The notes beneath the pieces were generated by a model. It made no database searches, was not told the origin of the DNA, and worked only from the letters and a program-made list of their open reading frames with translations. The position numbers and the translations under genes are program-made. A stretch of 64,000 nucleotides of DNA from Hyphomicrobiales bacterium (GTDB lineage: Bacteria > Pseudomonadota > Alphaproteobacteria > Rhizobiales > Rhizobiaceae), in NCBI GenBank assembly GCA_900473795.1, contig UCMT01000014.1, forward strand, positions 124,001 to 188,000, given 5' to 3'. Each line of letters begins with the position of its first letter. Position 1 is the stretch's first letter. Below are positions 52,628 through 60,999 of the stretch, piece by piece.

Positions 52628-54028
52628 TCAGTGATTGATCGCCTTGACGATATCGTCGGTCATTTTCTTGGCGTCGCCGAGCAGCATCATGGTACCGTCC
52701 TTGTAGAACAGCGTATTGTCGATGCCGGCATAGCCGGAGCCGAGCGAGCGCTTGACGAACAGGCAGGTCTTGGCCTTGTCGACGTCGAGGATCGGCATGC
52801 CGTAGATCGGCGAGGTCTTGTCGTCGCGGGCGGCCGGGTTGGTGACGTCGTTGGCACCGATGACATAGGCGACGTCGGCCTGGGCGAATTCGGAGTTGAT
52901 GTCCTCCAGCTCGAACACCTCGTCATAGGGCACGTTGGCTTCGGCAAGCAGCACGTTCATGTGGCCGGGCATGCGGCCGGCGACCGGATGGATGGCGTAT
53001 TTCACCTCGACGCCATTCTTCTTCAGCGCATCGGCGAGCTCGCGCACCGCATGCTGCGCCTGGGCGACCGCCATGCCGTAACCGGGCACGATGATCACCT
53101 TGGAGGCATTGGCCATCAGGAACGCGGCATCGTCGGCAGAGCCCTGCTTGACGGTGCGTTGCACGCCGTCATCGCTGACGGCGGCGCCGTTGTCGCCGCC
53201 GAAGCCGCCAAGGATGACCGAGATGAACGAGCGGTTCATGCCCTTGCACATGATGTAGGACAGGATCGCACCCGACGAGCCGACCAGGGCACCGGTGACG
53301 ATCAGCGCCAGATTGCCGAGCGTGAAGCCGATGCCGGCCGCGGCCCAGCCGGAATAGGAATTGAGCATCGACACGACGACCGGCATGTCGGCGCCGCCGA
53401 TCGGCACGATCAGCAGGACGCCGAGCGCCAGGGCAAGGACGACGATCGCCCAGAAGTCAAAATGGCTTTCGGAAGCCGCCAGGCCGATGATGAAGAAGAC
53501 GATCAGCACCAAAAGCGCGATGTTGATGAGATGCCGGTACGGCAGCATGATCGGCTTGCCCGACATGCGCCCGTCGAGCTTGAGGAAGGCGATGATCGAG
53601 CCGGTGAAGGTGATGGCGCCGATGGCAACGCCAAGCGCCATTTCGACCAGCGCCTGGGCATGGATCGAGCCGATCTCGCCAATGCCGAAGGAGGACGGCG
53701 TATAGAGCGCCGAGGCGGCGACGAGGACGGCGGCGAGACCCACCAGCGAGTGGAAGCCCGCGACCAGCTGCGGCATCGAGGTCATGGCGATCGAGCGGGC
53801 GATATAGGCGCCCGCACCGCCGCCGATGGCAAGGCCGACGACGATCAGGACGAACCCGCTCAGCGACGGCGTCGCCAGAAGCAGCGTCGTGACGATGGCG
53901 ATGCCCATGCCGGTCATGCCGAGGATATTGCCGCGGCGGCTGGTGGTCGGATGCGACAGGCCGCGCAGCGCCATGATGAACAGCACGCCGGAGACGAGGT
54001 AGAGGAAGGCTGCGATATTGGGTGACAT
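52628..54028 (-). CDS. pntB: Proton-translocating NAD(P)+ transhydrogenase beta subunit
   Basis: The 466-residue inner-membrane subunit moves protons and binds NADP(H). About nine membrane segments fill the first 280 residues (VSGVLFIMALRGLS; GNILGMTGMGIAI; LVGLAAVLVAASAL). The soluble dIII domain follows: VIIVPGYGMAVAQAQHAVREL, YAIHPVAGRMPGHMNVLLAEANVPYDEV and VIGANDVTNPAARDD are its NADP-binding blocks. Last gene of pntAA-pntAB-pntB; 12 bp from pntAB. It provides NADPH from NADH using the proton gradient. Confidence 0.96.
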   Translation of the reverse strand: MSPNIAAFLYLVSGVLFIMALRGLSHPTTSRRGNILGMTGMGIAIVTTLLLATPSLSGFVLIVVGLAIGGGAGAYIARSIAMTSMPQLVAGFHSLVGLAAVLVAASALYTPSSFGIGEIGSIHAQALVEMALGVAIGAITFTGSIIAFLKLDGRMSGKPIMLPYRHLINIALLVLIVFFIIGLAASESHFDFWAIVVLALALGVLLIVPIGGADMPVVVSMLNSYSGWAAAGIGFTLGNLALIVTGALVGSSGAILSYIMCKGMNRSFISVILGGFGGDNGAAVSDDGVQRTVKQGSADDAAFLMANASKVIIVPGYGMAVAQAQHAVRELADALKKNGVEVKYAIHPVAGRMPGHMNVLLAEANVPYDEVFELEDINSEFAQADVAYVIGANDVTNPAARDDKTSPIYGMPILDVDKAKTCLFVKRSLGSGYAGIDNTLFYKDGTMMLLGDAKKMTDDIVKAINH

Positions 54029-54040
54029 CAGCTCAGGCCC

Positions 54041-54451
54041 TCACTTGTCTTTTTTCTTGTACATGGCGAGCATGCGCTGGGTGACCAGGAAGCCGCCGAA
54101 GATGTTGACCGAAGCAAGGATCAGCGCGACGAAACCGAAGCCGGTGGCAAGGCCGGAGGCCGAGATGCCGACCGCCAGAAGCGCGCCGACGACGATGACC
54201 GAGGAAATGGCGTTGGTGACGGCCATCAGCGGCGTGTGCAGCGCCGGCGTCACCGACCAGACGACATAATAGCCGACGAAGATCGACAGGACGAAGATCG
54301 CCAGCTGGAAGACGAAGGGGTCGATCGCGCCGCCGCTCAATCCATGGGCGGCAGCACCCGCCGCATCCGGCACATATTCGGCTGCCGTGCGCACCGCTTC
54401 GACCGCCCGGTCGAGGTCGCCGATCGCCTTGTCGAGAAGGTCATTGGCCAT
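54041..54451 (-). CDS. pntAB: NAD(P)+ transhydrogenase alpha-2 subunit (membrane part)
   Basis: The 136-residue membrane subunit shows PFVFQLAIFVLSIFVGYYVVWSVTPALHTPLMAVTNAISSVIVVGALL, the standard PntAB block, with four membrane helices and a Lys-rich tail (YKKKDK). I chose the ATG at 54451 (MANDLLDKAI). Rhizobia and Rhodospirillum have the alpha chain split into two genes, as here. Confidence 0.95.
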   Translation of the reverse strand: MANDLLDKAIGDLDRAVEAVRTAAEYVPDAAGAAAHGLSGGAIDPFVFQLAIFVLSIFVGYYVVWSVTPALHTPLMAVTNAISSVIVVGALLAVGISASGLATGFGFVALILASVNIFGGFLVTQRMLAMYKKKDK

Positions 54452-54512
54452 CAAACATCTCCCTTGGGACGGCCGCACTTCCCCCGAAGCGCCAAGCCGC
54501 CCTCTCCAATTT

Positions 54513-55664
54513 TCAAGCGGTGACTACGGCCGGGGCCGGGACGAAATTCGGATGCACGATAGCGCCGCCATGCGTCAGCATCGTCGCCTTGACCAGTTCG
54601 TCCTCGACGTTGAGCGCAAGCGCCTTCGTCTCCTTGGAAACCATGGTCTCGAGGAAGGTCACGAGGTTCTTGGCGTAGAGCGACGAGGCGGAGGCGGCGA
54701 TGCGGCCGGGCACGTTGGCATAGCCGATGACCTTGACGCCCTCGACGTCGACCACCTGGTCGGCGACCGCGCCCTCGACATTGCCGCCACGCTCGACGGC
54801 GAGATCGACGGCGACCGAGCCGGGCTTCATGCTTTTAAGCATCTCGCGGGTGATGAGCCGCGGCGCCGGGCGCCCCGGGATCAGCGCAGTGGTGATGACG
54901 ATGTCCTGCTTGGCGAGATGCTCGGCGGTCAGCGCCGCCTGCTTGGCCTTGTATTCGGCAGACATTTCCTTGGCGTAGCCGCCAGCGGTTTCGGCCGCCT
55001 TGAATTCCTCGTCCTCGACGGCGATGAACTTGGCGCCGAGCGAGGCGACCTGTTCCTTCGAGGCCGGGCGCACGTCGGTGGCGGAGACCACGGCACCCAG
55101 ACGGCGCGCCGTCGCGATCGCCTGCAGGCCGGCGACGCCGGCGCCCATGACGAACACCTTGGCGGCCGGAACCGTGCCCGCCGCCGTCATCATCATCGGC
55201 ATCGCCCGGTCGAATTCGTAGGCAGCGTCGATCACCGCCTGGTAGCCGGCGAGGTTCGCCTGGCTCGACAAAACGTCCATCGACTGCGCCCGGGTGATGC
55301 GCGGCATCAGTTCCATCGCAAAGGCGGAAACACCGGCGCTCGCCATGTCCGCCAGCGCCTGCTCATTGCCATAGGGATCCATGATCGCCAGCACGATCGC
55401 GCCGGACTTGTAGGAAGCGACTTCGGAAGAGGACGGCCGGCGAACCTTCAACACCACATCGGCTGCCTTCGCATCCGCTGCCGACCCGATCCGTGCACCC
55501 GCCTTTTCGAACTCGCCATCCGGAATGCGCGACAGCAACCCGGCACCCGCCTCGACGACGACGTCGAAGCCGAGCGAGGTCAGCTTCTTCACGCTTTCAG
55601 GCGACGCCGCAACGCGGCCTTCGCCCGAGAAGCTCTCCAAGGGTATGAATACGATCTCTGCCAC
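54513..55664 (-). CDS. pntAA: NAD(P)+ transhydrogenase alpha-1 subunit (NAD-binding)
   Basis: The 383-residue dI domain binds NAD(H). VFIPLESFSGEGRVAASPESVKKL starts it, MELMPRITRAQSMDVLSSQANLAGYQAVI is the signature, GAGVAGLQAIATARRLGA is the dinucleotide-binding loop, and TALIPGRPAPRLIT follows. I chose the GTG at 55664 with GGGGAGGAGAGCC before it; ATG codons upstream lie in non-family sequence. First of the three pnt genes, with 61 bp to pntAB. Confidence 0.95.
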   Translation of the reverse strand: MAEIVFIPLESFSGEGRVAASPESVKKLTSLGFDVVVEAGAGLLSRIPDGEFEKAGARIGSAADAKAADVVLKVRRPSSSEVASYKSGAIVLAIMDPYGNEQALADMASAGVSAFAMELMPRITRAQSMDVLSSQANLAGYQAVIDAAYEFDRAMPMMMTAAGTVPAAKVFVMGAGVAGLQAIATARRLGAVVSATDVRPASKEQVASLGAKFIAVEDEEFKAAETAGGYAKEMSAEYKAKQAALTAEHLAKQDIVITTALIPGRPAPRLITREMLKSMKPGSVAVDLAVERGGNVEGAVADQVVDVEGVKVIGYANVPGRIAASASSLYAKNLVTFLETMVSKETKALALNVEDELVKATMLTHGGAIVHPNFVPAPAVVTA

Positions 55665-55861
55665 AGGCTCTCCTCCCCGAGACGGGCTTTGGAACACGGC
55701 CCGACCGCCAGCTCTCAAAATATCCCGCACATTCGATATTCGCGCAAAGCCGTCGACGGCCGGTCGCGTGCATGCTTTTCCAGGCCCGCGATGGACGGAC
55801 CAAGGGAAAACAGGCCCTTCACTCCCAAGCGCCCGCCTTCGTCAAAACTTTGGAAAGCCGA

Positions 55862-56086
55862 TCAGCGCAGAAGCACGAAGCCGGCAACGTTGAGGAGGAT
55901 GAACAGCACGAGCGCGGTAAAGAAGCCGGCAGTCGTGAAGAACGCGGCGGCCATGGCGATCAACAGCGCCACGCAAAACAGCGTCCCGAACTTCGTGGCT
56001 TCGATGAAGAAGTTGTAGGTCTTCTCGTGTGCGGAATAGTCCATCGGCGCGCCCGTTTCGACCGGTCCGGAATGATGTTCAGCCAT
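55862..56086 (-). CDS. aa3-type cytochrome c oxidase subunit IV
   Basis: The 74-residue bacterial CoxIV-type small subunit (PF07835-like) has a polar start (HHSGPVETGAPMDYSAHEKTYNFFI), then one or two hydrophobic stretches (GTLFCVALLIAMAAAFF and GFFTALVLFILLNVAGFVLL). The YSAHEKTY-F pattern before the membrane part is characteristic. The ATG at 56086 has AGGGAGAC before it. It lies 197 bp upstream of pntAA in the same direction. Such genes are often found next to pnt in rhizobia. Confidence 0.85.
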   Translation of the reverse strand: MAEHHSGPVETGAPMDYSAHEKTYNFFIEATKFGTLFCVALLIAMAAAFFTTAGFFTALVLFILLNVAGFVLLR

Positions 56087-56558
56087 GTTGCATGTCTCCC
56101 TGGATACCATGGCGCCGCACCTGACAGGCCCGCGGGCACCATGCCTCGTCTCAAAATTCATTGCATGCGCATCTACGCGCCGCAAGCTGCCAATTACGCA
56201 TAGCTGCCCTTACACAATGTGACGGCTGAGCGCAACGGAAACGCGGCGAACTCGGCAACCGGCTCCCGGCCCTGCATGGCGCGGCGTACCAAGCGCTACG
56301 GTCGCGCAGGCCCGCTCGAAGAGTTATTGCCGAGGAGTACAAGGAGAGATTCATGGTCCGATCGGAAAAAGCGCCGCTATATTGCGCACGACAGACGAAA
56401 TTCGCCCTGCTGGAAGCTTTAAACCGAATATTACAGAAATCTCTAAACAACACTTACTTGCAGCAACGAAGCATATCTTAAAACGCCGCCGAGGATTGAT
56501 TGTCATTACAAATCGTAATCAGGTGTCGCTATAAGGATCTTAACGAGGGGGAGCCACA
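56087..56558. other. Divergent region upstream of the subunit IV and PhyH-like genes
   Basis: About 470 bp, no supported gene. The last 160 bp are AT-rich. ATTAC-N5-GTAAT at about 56504-56518, nested in TGATT-N15-AATCA, is a possible regulator site before the oxygenase gene. Confidence 0.45.
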
Positions 56559-57824
56559 ATGCTGACGACAGCCGAGCTTAGTTTTTTTGCCCGAAACGGC
56601 TTCCTTCATGTCAAAAACTTTGTCGATCCCGACACCTGCGAGACGCTTGTTGATCATACATGGACACGCTTCCCGCCGGAGTGGTCTCGACATGATCCGG
56701 CGACGTGGAGTGGCGATCTGGCAGATTCCTGCCATATCGCGGACTTGAAGGCGCGTCGCGGGTTGATGCAGTTCCAGAAGGGAGACCTTCTCGGTCATCC
56801 CGTCGTCGACGGCTTCTTTTCGTCTGATGGTCCCGGCGGCCAACTGGCGAAGGAGCTAATCGGCTCTCCCTTGTCCAAGTTTCATGTTCGCGGTCTCTAC
56901 GCGATCGTGCCATTGCCGTCATCCATAACCTACAAGGTTGGCGGCAGGCCGCATATCGAGGCCCACCCCGCGCAATTGATTTCCCTGCACTATCTGGAGG
57001 ATGTCGTGCCCGGCGGCGGCGGTCTGCACGTATGGCCGGGAAGCCATCGGGAGATTTATCCCAACATGGGTTCGAAGCTCGAACATGTGACGACACCCGA
57101 GTACGAAGAGATTTTCGACCGATGGGTTCGATTGCAGCCGCTTGAACTCCATGGCGAACGCGGCGATGTCGTGATCATCCATCATCGGCTGCTTCACGCG
57201 CCAAGCCTCAATCGCTCGCCCAATATTCGGTATGGATTTTTGTGCGACTATCAAAGAAGCGACTATACGGCGCTGATTGCACAAAGACCGTCTCACGATG
57301 TGTGGGAGGACTGGCCAGCCATCGCCGCATTGCCCGTGCACCTGAGAGACGCACCGTCTGACTACACGTTGAGCCCGCTTGCTGACGACCAGCTCGTGCC
57401 CGCGTCATGGAGCGCAAAAGACCGTCTGTCCGGCGCAAGTTCGAATACCGGCGACCCGTCCAGCATACGGAAATCCGACGCCTCGATACTTGCGCGGGGT
57501 CGACAAGTTGGTGATGTCTGGATCGCGCTGTCTGATGACCCGAAGACTGCCAACGACATCAAGTTGTTTCCGCGAGGTTCGGACTTGGACGCACAGGGCG
57601 TAAGGGTCAGCGTCAATGGCGAGAGGATTTCTTCCCTATGCCGCTTTGACATTATTTCCAAACTCCCAAACGAGCCGGGCGAATACGAGATCGAAGTCCA
57701 AGGCGTAACGCGCGAAACCTGGATCCGGGTGCTTCGCATCCAACTGCCGTTTCAAAACACAGAGTTTCTCCTGAGCGGCACCCTCACGCCCGGAAAGAAT
57801 AGCCTACGCTTCAGCTTGTCATGA
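56559..57824 (+). CDS. Phytanoyl-CoA dioxygenase (PhyH)-like oxygenase with extra C-terminal domain
   Basis: The 421 residues start with a Fe(II)/2-oxoglutarate oxygenase-like cupin: FFARNGFLHVKNFVDPDTCETL; the metal region HIEAHPAQLISLHYLEDVVPGGGGLHVWPGSHRE; and the distal HHRLLHAPSLNRSPNIRYGF with the 2OG-binding Arg. The first metal motif reads HxE, where I expect HxD. Residues about 290-421 (VGDVWIALSDD, VRVSVNGERIS, YEIEVQGVTRETWIRVL, GTLTPGKNSLRFSL) look like a small beta-sandwich not part of PhyH. GAGGGGGAG precedes the ATG. Substrate unknown. AT-rich flanks hint at acquisition. Confidence 0.82.
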   Translation: MLTTAELSFFARNGFLHVKNFVDPDTCETLVDHTWTRFPPEWSRHDPATWSGDLADSCHIADLKARRGLMQFQKGDLLGHPVVDGFFSSDGPGGQLAKELIGSPLSKFHVRGLYAIVPLPSSITYKVGGRPHIEAHPAQLISLHYLEDVVPGGGGLHVWPGSHREIYPNMGSKLEHVTTPEYEEIFDRWVRLQPLELHGERGDVVIIHHRLLHAPSLNRSPNIRYGFLCDYQRSDYTALIAQRPSHDVWEDWPAIAALPVHLRDAPSDYTLSPLADDQLVPASWSAKDRLSGASSNTGDPSSIRKSDASILARGRQVGDVWIALSDDPKTANDIKLFPRGSDLDAQGVRVSVNGERISSLCRFDIISKLPNEPGEYEIEVQGVTRETWIRVLRIQLPFQNTEFLLSGTLTPGKNSLRFSLS

Positions 57825-57858
57825 AAATCCTTGCAACAAGGCCGTGAAGCCTGACGCA

Positions 57859-58011
57859 ATGGTTCAGCGGTACCATGCCTGCGACCCGTCGCCTCCTTGC
57901 GCGGCCTGCCAGGCCGTCTCCACATGGCTGAGAGGGCTCGATCCCCCATTCCCAATCCGCATGTGGCTCGCCGCCCGACGACAAGGAGAGTTGACTTTGC
58001 CCCGCGCCTGA
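57859..58011 (+). CDS. Possible small Cys-containing protein (50 aa), unknown
   Basis: ATG at 57859 to TGA at 58011 encodes MVQRYHACDPSPPCAACQAV, then a segment with WLRGLDPPFPIRMW and a basic end. Cys8, Cys14 and Cys17 give a C-x5-C-x2-C group. Codon third positions look like coding DNA, but the ribosome-binding site is poor. It could be a remnant of a longer gene or a short metal-binding protein. It lies between the PhyH-like and C26 genes in the same direction. Confidence 0.35.
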   Translation: MVQRYHACDPSPPCAACQAVSTWLRGLDPPFPIRMWLAARRQGELTLPRA

Positions 58012-58090
58012 GAGCAATGGCAAGAGGACGTGAAAAAGAGGCTTCGAGTCGGCGAGACCACGGGACTGAAGCCACAGCTGGAGACCCGCA

Positions 58091-58849
58091 ATGCCCAAAC
58101 CTGTTGTTGCCATACCGGCCGATTTCAGGACCTTCGACGGCAACGTCTGGCACGCCACGCCGCATCAATATGTCCGCGCCGCCGTCGAAGGCTCCGGCGT
58201 GATGACTTTTCTGGTGCCGGCGCTCGAGACCGGCAACGACGCCGATGAAATTCTCGACCGCGTCGACGGCGTGCTCGTCAGCGGGTCGCGGACCAATGTG
58301 CACCCGTCGCTCTACGGCAAGCAAGCAGCCGAAGCGGACGGGCCGTTCGATCCGGGCCGCGATGCGACCAGCCTTCCCCTCATCCGGCGGGCGCTGGAGC
58401 GCGGCGTGCCGCTGCTCGCCATCTGCCGCGGTATTCAGGAACTGAACGTCGCGCTGGGCGGCACGCTGGCGAGCGAGATCCAGGACAGGCCCGGCATCTG
58501 GGATCACCGCAAGCCGGATGTGCAGGAACTCGATATCGCCTACGGCATCCGCCAGAAGGTCATCGTCAAGGAAGGAAGCTGCCTTGCTTCCGTTCTCGGG
58601 ACCGGCGAGGTGCAGGTGAATTCGCTGCACCGGCAGGCGATCTCCGAGGCAGCACCGCGTCTCGCCGTCGAGGCCGTCGCCGAGGACGGGACGATCGAGG
58701 CCGTGTCGGTGATCGATGCGAAGGCCTTTGCCGTCGGCGTGCAATGGCACCCGGAATACTGGGTCGGCCAGGACGGCCCGTCATCGACCCTTTTTCAGGC
58801 TTTCGGCGACGCGGTTCGCGCCTATGCCGCCTCGAAGGCGAAGAGCTGA
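58091..58849 (+). CDS. Gamma-glutamyl-gamma-aminobutyrate hydrolase family protein (class C26)
   Basis: The 252-residue class-I glutamine amidotransferase-like hydrolase resembles PuuD. The nucleophile is Cys112 in LAICRGIQELNVALGG, and His220 and Glu222 in GVQWHPEYW complete the triad. VSGSRTNVHPSLYG is the oxyanion-side block. PuuD cleaves gamma-Glu-GABA in putrescine degradation, but no puu or amidoligase genes are adjacent, so the substrate is open. Ribosome-binding site GGAGACCCGCA. It is convergent with the 2-hydroxyacid dehydrogenase gene (18-bp gap). Confidence 0.88.
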   Translation: MPKPVVAIPADFRTFDGNVWHATPHQYVRAAVEGSGVMTFLVPALETGNDADEILDRVDGVLVSGSRTNVHPSLYGKQAAEADGPFDPGRDATSLPLIRRALERGVPLLAICRGIQELNVALGGTLASEIQDRPGIWDHRKPDVQELDIAYGIRQKVIVKEGSCLASVLGTGEVQVNSLHRQAISEAAPRLAVEAVAEDGTIEAVSVIDAKAFAVGVQWHPEYWVGQDGPSSTLFQAFGDAVRAYAASKAKS

Positions 58850-58867
58850 CGGTTCTGCCCGGTCCCT

Positions 58868-59839
58868 TTAAGCGGTCTTGCGGGTGAACGGTGTCTCGTC
58901 CACCGGCGTCAGCGCGGCGCCCGTCTCAAACCAGGCGATCAGATTGTCGACGACCAGATCGGCCATGGCGTTGCGCGTCGCCTGCGAGGCCGATCCGACA
59001 TGCGGCAGCAGTGACACGTTCGGCAGCGCCAAAAGAGCGTCCGGCACATAGGGTTCGTTTTCGAACACGTCGAGGCCGGCGGCGGCGATGACACCGCGCT
59101 GCAGCGCATCGGCAAGCGCCGCCTCATCCACGGTCGTGCCACGCCCGACATTGATCAGCACGCCCTGTGGCCCGAGCGCCTGCAGGACCTCGGCATTGAT
59201 GGTCCGGCGGGTGCTTTCGGTGCCGGGCACGATGACGATGATCGTGTCGACCGCCTCCGCCATTGCCTTCAGCGTCGAAAAATGGCGGAAAAAAAGGCCC
59301 GTGCGCGGCGTGCGGGTATGGTAGGCGATGGACACCCCGAAGCTTTCAAGGCGCCTGGCGATTGCGAGCCCGATACGGCCGAGCCCATAGAGGCCGACGG
59401 TGCGGCCGCGCAGCGTCAGCGGCGACAGGGCAAAGGCACCTTCCTTGGCCCAGCGACCCTGCCGCAGCCACTGCTCGGCGGCAGGCAGCTGGCGCACCGT
59501 ATTGATGAGCAGGCCGATCGCCGTGTCCGCCACTTCTTCTGTCAGCACATCCGGCGTGTTGGTGACGACGACGCCGCGTTTCGCCGCATGCGTCGCATCG
59601 ACGCCGTCATAGCCGACGCCGAAATTGGCGATGATCTCGAGATTCGGCAGGGCATCGATGAAATCGGTGGGGATTTTTCCCTGCACGGCGGCGCCGGAGA
59701 CACCGGCAGCGATGTCGGCGGTGATCAGCGCAGGATCGGCGGCAGAGACGAAGACCGGCTCGAAATGATCCGGCAGGCGATCGAGCACACGCTTGCTCAT
59801 CCTTCCGGGCACAAGAATACGGGGACGGCCTTGCGGCAT
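58868..59839 (-). CDS. D-isomer-specific 2-hydroxyacid dehydrogenase (glyoxylate/hydroxypyruvate reductase-like)
   Basis: The 323-residue NAD(P)-dependent enzyme has the dinucleotide loop GLYGLGRIGLAIARRLESFG, a catalytic Arg in VNVGRGTTVDEAAL (preceding strand LIN), a Glu in DVFENEPYVP and a His in LLPHVGSASQATR. NFGVGYDGVD and TEEVADTAIGLL are also conserved. It likely reduces glyoxylate or hydroxypyruvate, or acts on another 2-ketoacid. I chose the ATG at 59839 with GGAGCGAAAG before it. It lies 28 bp downstream of the LacI gene, so it is probably regulated by it. Confidence 0.92.
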   Translation of the reverse strand: MPQGRPRILVPGRMSKRVLDRLPDHFEPVFVSAADPALITADIAAGVSGAAVQGKIPTDFIDALPNLEIIANFGVGYDGVDATHAAKRGVVVTNTPDVLTEEVADTAIGLLINTVRQLPAAEQWLRQGRWAKEGAFALSPLTLRGRTVGLYGLGRIGLAIARRLESFGVSIAYHTRTPRTGLFFRHFSTLKAMAEAVDTIIVIVPGTESTRRTINAEVLQALGPQGVLINVGRGTTVDEAALADALQRGVIAAAGLDVFENEPYVPDALLALPNVSLLPHVGSASQATRNAMADLVVDNLIAWFETGAALTPVDETPFTRKTA

Positions 59840-59867
59840 CTTTCGCTCCTTCCGGGATTGGATCGGA

Positions 59868-60896
59868 TTATTCGGTTGAAGGCGGCCGAAGCGGGCCGGT
59901 CGACTGGCGAATCCGCATTTCGGGCTTGATGAGATGGATGCCGTCCGGCTCGTGGCTGCCGTTGAGCTTGTCGAGCAGGGCGCGCGCGGCGCTGCGGCCG
60001 ACATCCGACTGCCCGTTCCATACGGTGGTCAACGCGGGCGTGGAGATCGACGCTTCCTCGAGGTCGTCGTAACCGGTGACCGACACATCGCGTCCGGGAA
60101 CGAGGCCAGCGCGGGCGATGCCGTTCATCATGCCGATGGCGACGAGATCGTTCCAGCAGACGACCGCGGTCGGTTTCTGCGGCAGTGAAAGCAGATGCAC
60201 CGCCGCCTCGAACCCGCCCTGCATGGAGCGGGGGCCGGGAATGCGCAGGTTCGGATCGACCTCGATATTGGCCTTGCGCAGCGCAGTCACATAACCCTGG
60301 TAGCGGTCGCGCCCGGTCGACGTCTGATCCGTGCCGCCGACCATGGCAATGACGCGGTGCCCGAGGCTGATCAGGTGATTGGTGGCGAGCGAGATGCCGT
60401 AGGCGTCGTCGCCGCGGAAGATCGGCACGTCGAGACCTTCGATCGAGCGGGCGATCAGCACCGCCGGCATGCCGTTGTCTTCGGCAAGCTGGATATCCTC
60501 CGGCGGCGTGCCGATGGCCGGCGACATGATGACGCCATCGCCGCCCAGTTGCAGCAGGGTCTCGATGAAGGCGCGCTGCTTTTCGACGGAATCATAGTGA
60601 TTGGAAAGAATGAACGTCTGCCGGTCGCGATCGAGTTCGGCCTCGATGGCCTTGAGGATCTCGCCGTAGAAGGGGTTCATGATGTCGTGCACGACGACGC
60701 CGATGATGCCGGAGCGGGAGGTGCGCAGGCTGGCGGCGCGGCGGTTGTAGATATAGCCGAGCGCTCGCGCCTGGTCCTTGATCTTGTCGCGGGTGATGGC
60801 GGCAACGAGCGGGCTGTCGCGCAATGCCAGTGAAACGGTCGCCGTGGAGACCCCAAGCGTTTCGGCAATGGTTGAGAGCTTGATCTTCTGCGCCAC
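59868..60896 (-). CDS. LacI-family transcriptional regulator
   Basis: The 342-residue protein starts with the helix-turn-helix IKLSTIAETLGVSTATVSLALRDSPLV and hinge RRAASLRTSRSGIIGVVVHDIMNPFYGEIL. A periplasmic-binding-like ligand domain ends with TGYDDLEEASISTPALTTVWN. I chose the GTG at 60896, preceded by AAGGGGGAAAC, over another GTG ten codons upstream. It is co-directional with the dehydrogenase gene 28 bp downstream. The operator candidate at 60945-60959 is 49 bp upstream. The ligand is unknown, probably a sugar acid or ketoacid. Confidence 0.92.
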   Translation of the reverse strand: MAQKIKLSTIAETLGVSTATVSLALRDSPLVAAITRDKIKDQARALGYIYNRRAASLRTSRSGIIGVVVHDIMNPFYGEILKAIEAELDRDRQTFILSNHYDSVEKQRAFIETLLQLGGDGVIMSPAIGTPPEDIQLAEDNGMPAVLIARSIEGLDVPIFRGDDAYGISLATNHLISLGHRVIAMVGGTDQTSTGRDRYQGYVTALRKANIEVDPNLRIPGPRSMQGGFEAAVHLLSLPQKPTAVVCWNDLVAIGMMNGIARAGLVPGRDVSVTGYDDLEEASISTPALTTVWNGQSDVGRSAARALLDKLNGSHEPDGIHLIKPEMRIRQSTGPLRPPSTE

Positions 60897-60944
60897 GTTT
60901 CCCCCTTCAGTTGCCCGGTTGGACACCGGTATTTTTAAATCCTC

Positions 60945-60959
60945 TTTAAACTGTTTAAA
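60945..60959. promoter_or_regulatory. 15-bp dyad TTTAAAC-T-GTTTAAA, candidate LacI-type operator
   Basis: A perfect 7-bp inverted repeat around a single T, in the 103-bp gap between marR (61000) and lacI (60896). Its position suits autoregulation of the lacI-dehydrogenase operon. Confidence 0.7.
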
Positions 60960-60999
60960 TTAGCACTGCAATCGCCAAATTGTGGCGCGTTCTTCGGAA

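Noticed and set aside
57927-57932. CTGAGA resembling the THI-box of a TPP riboswitch before the C26 hydrolase gene
   Set aside because: The matching second conserved segment and the P1/P3 stems are missing, and no thiamine gene follows.
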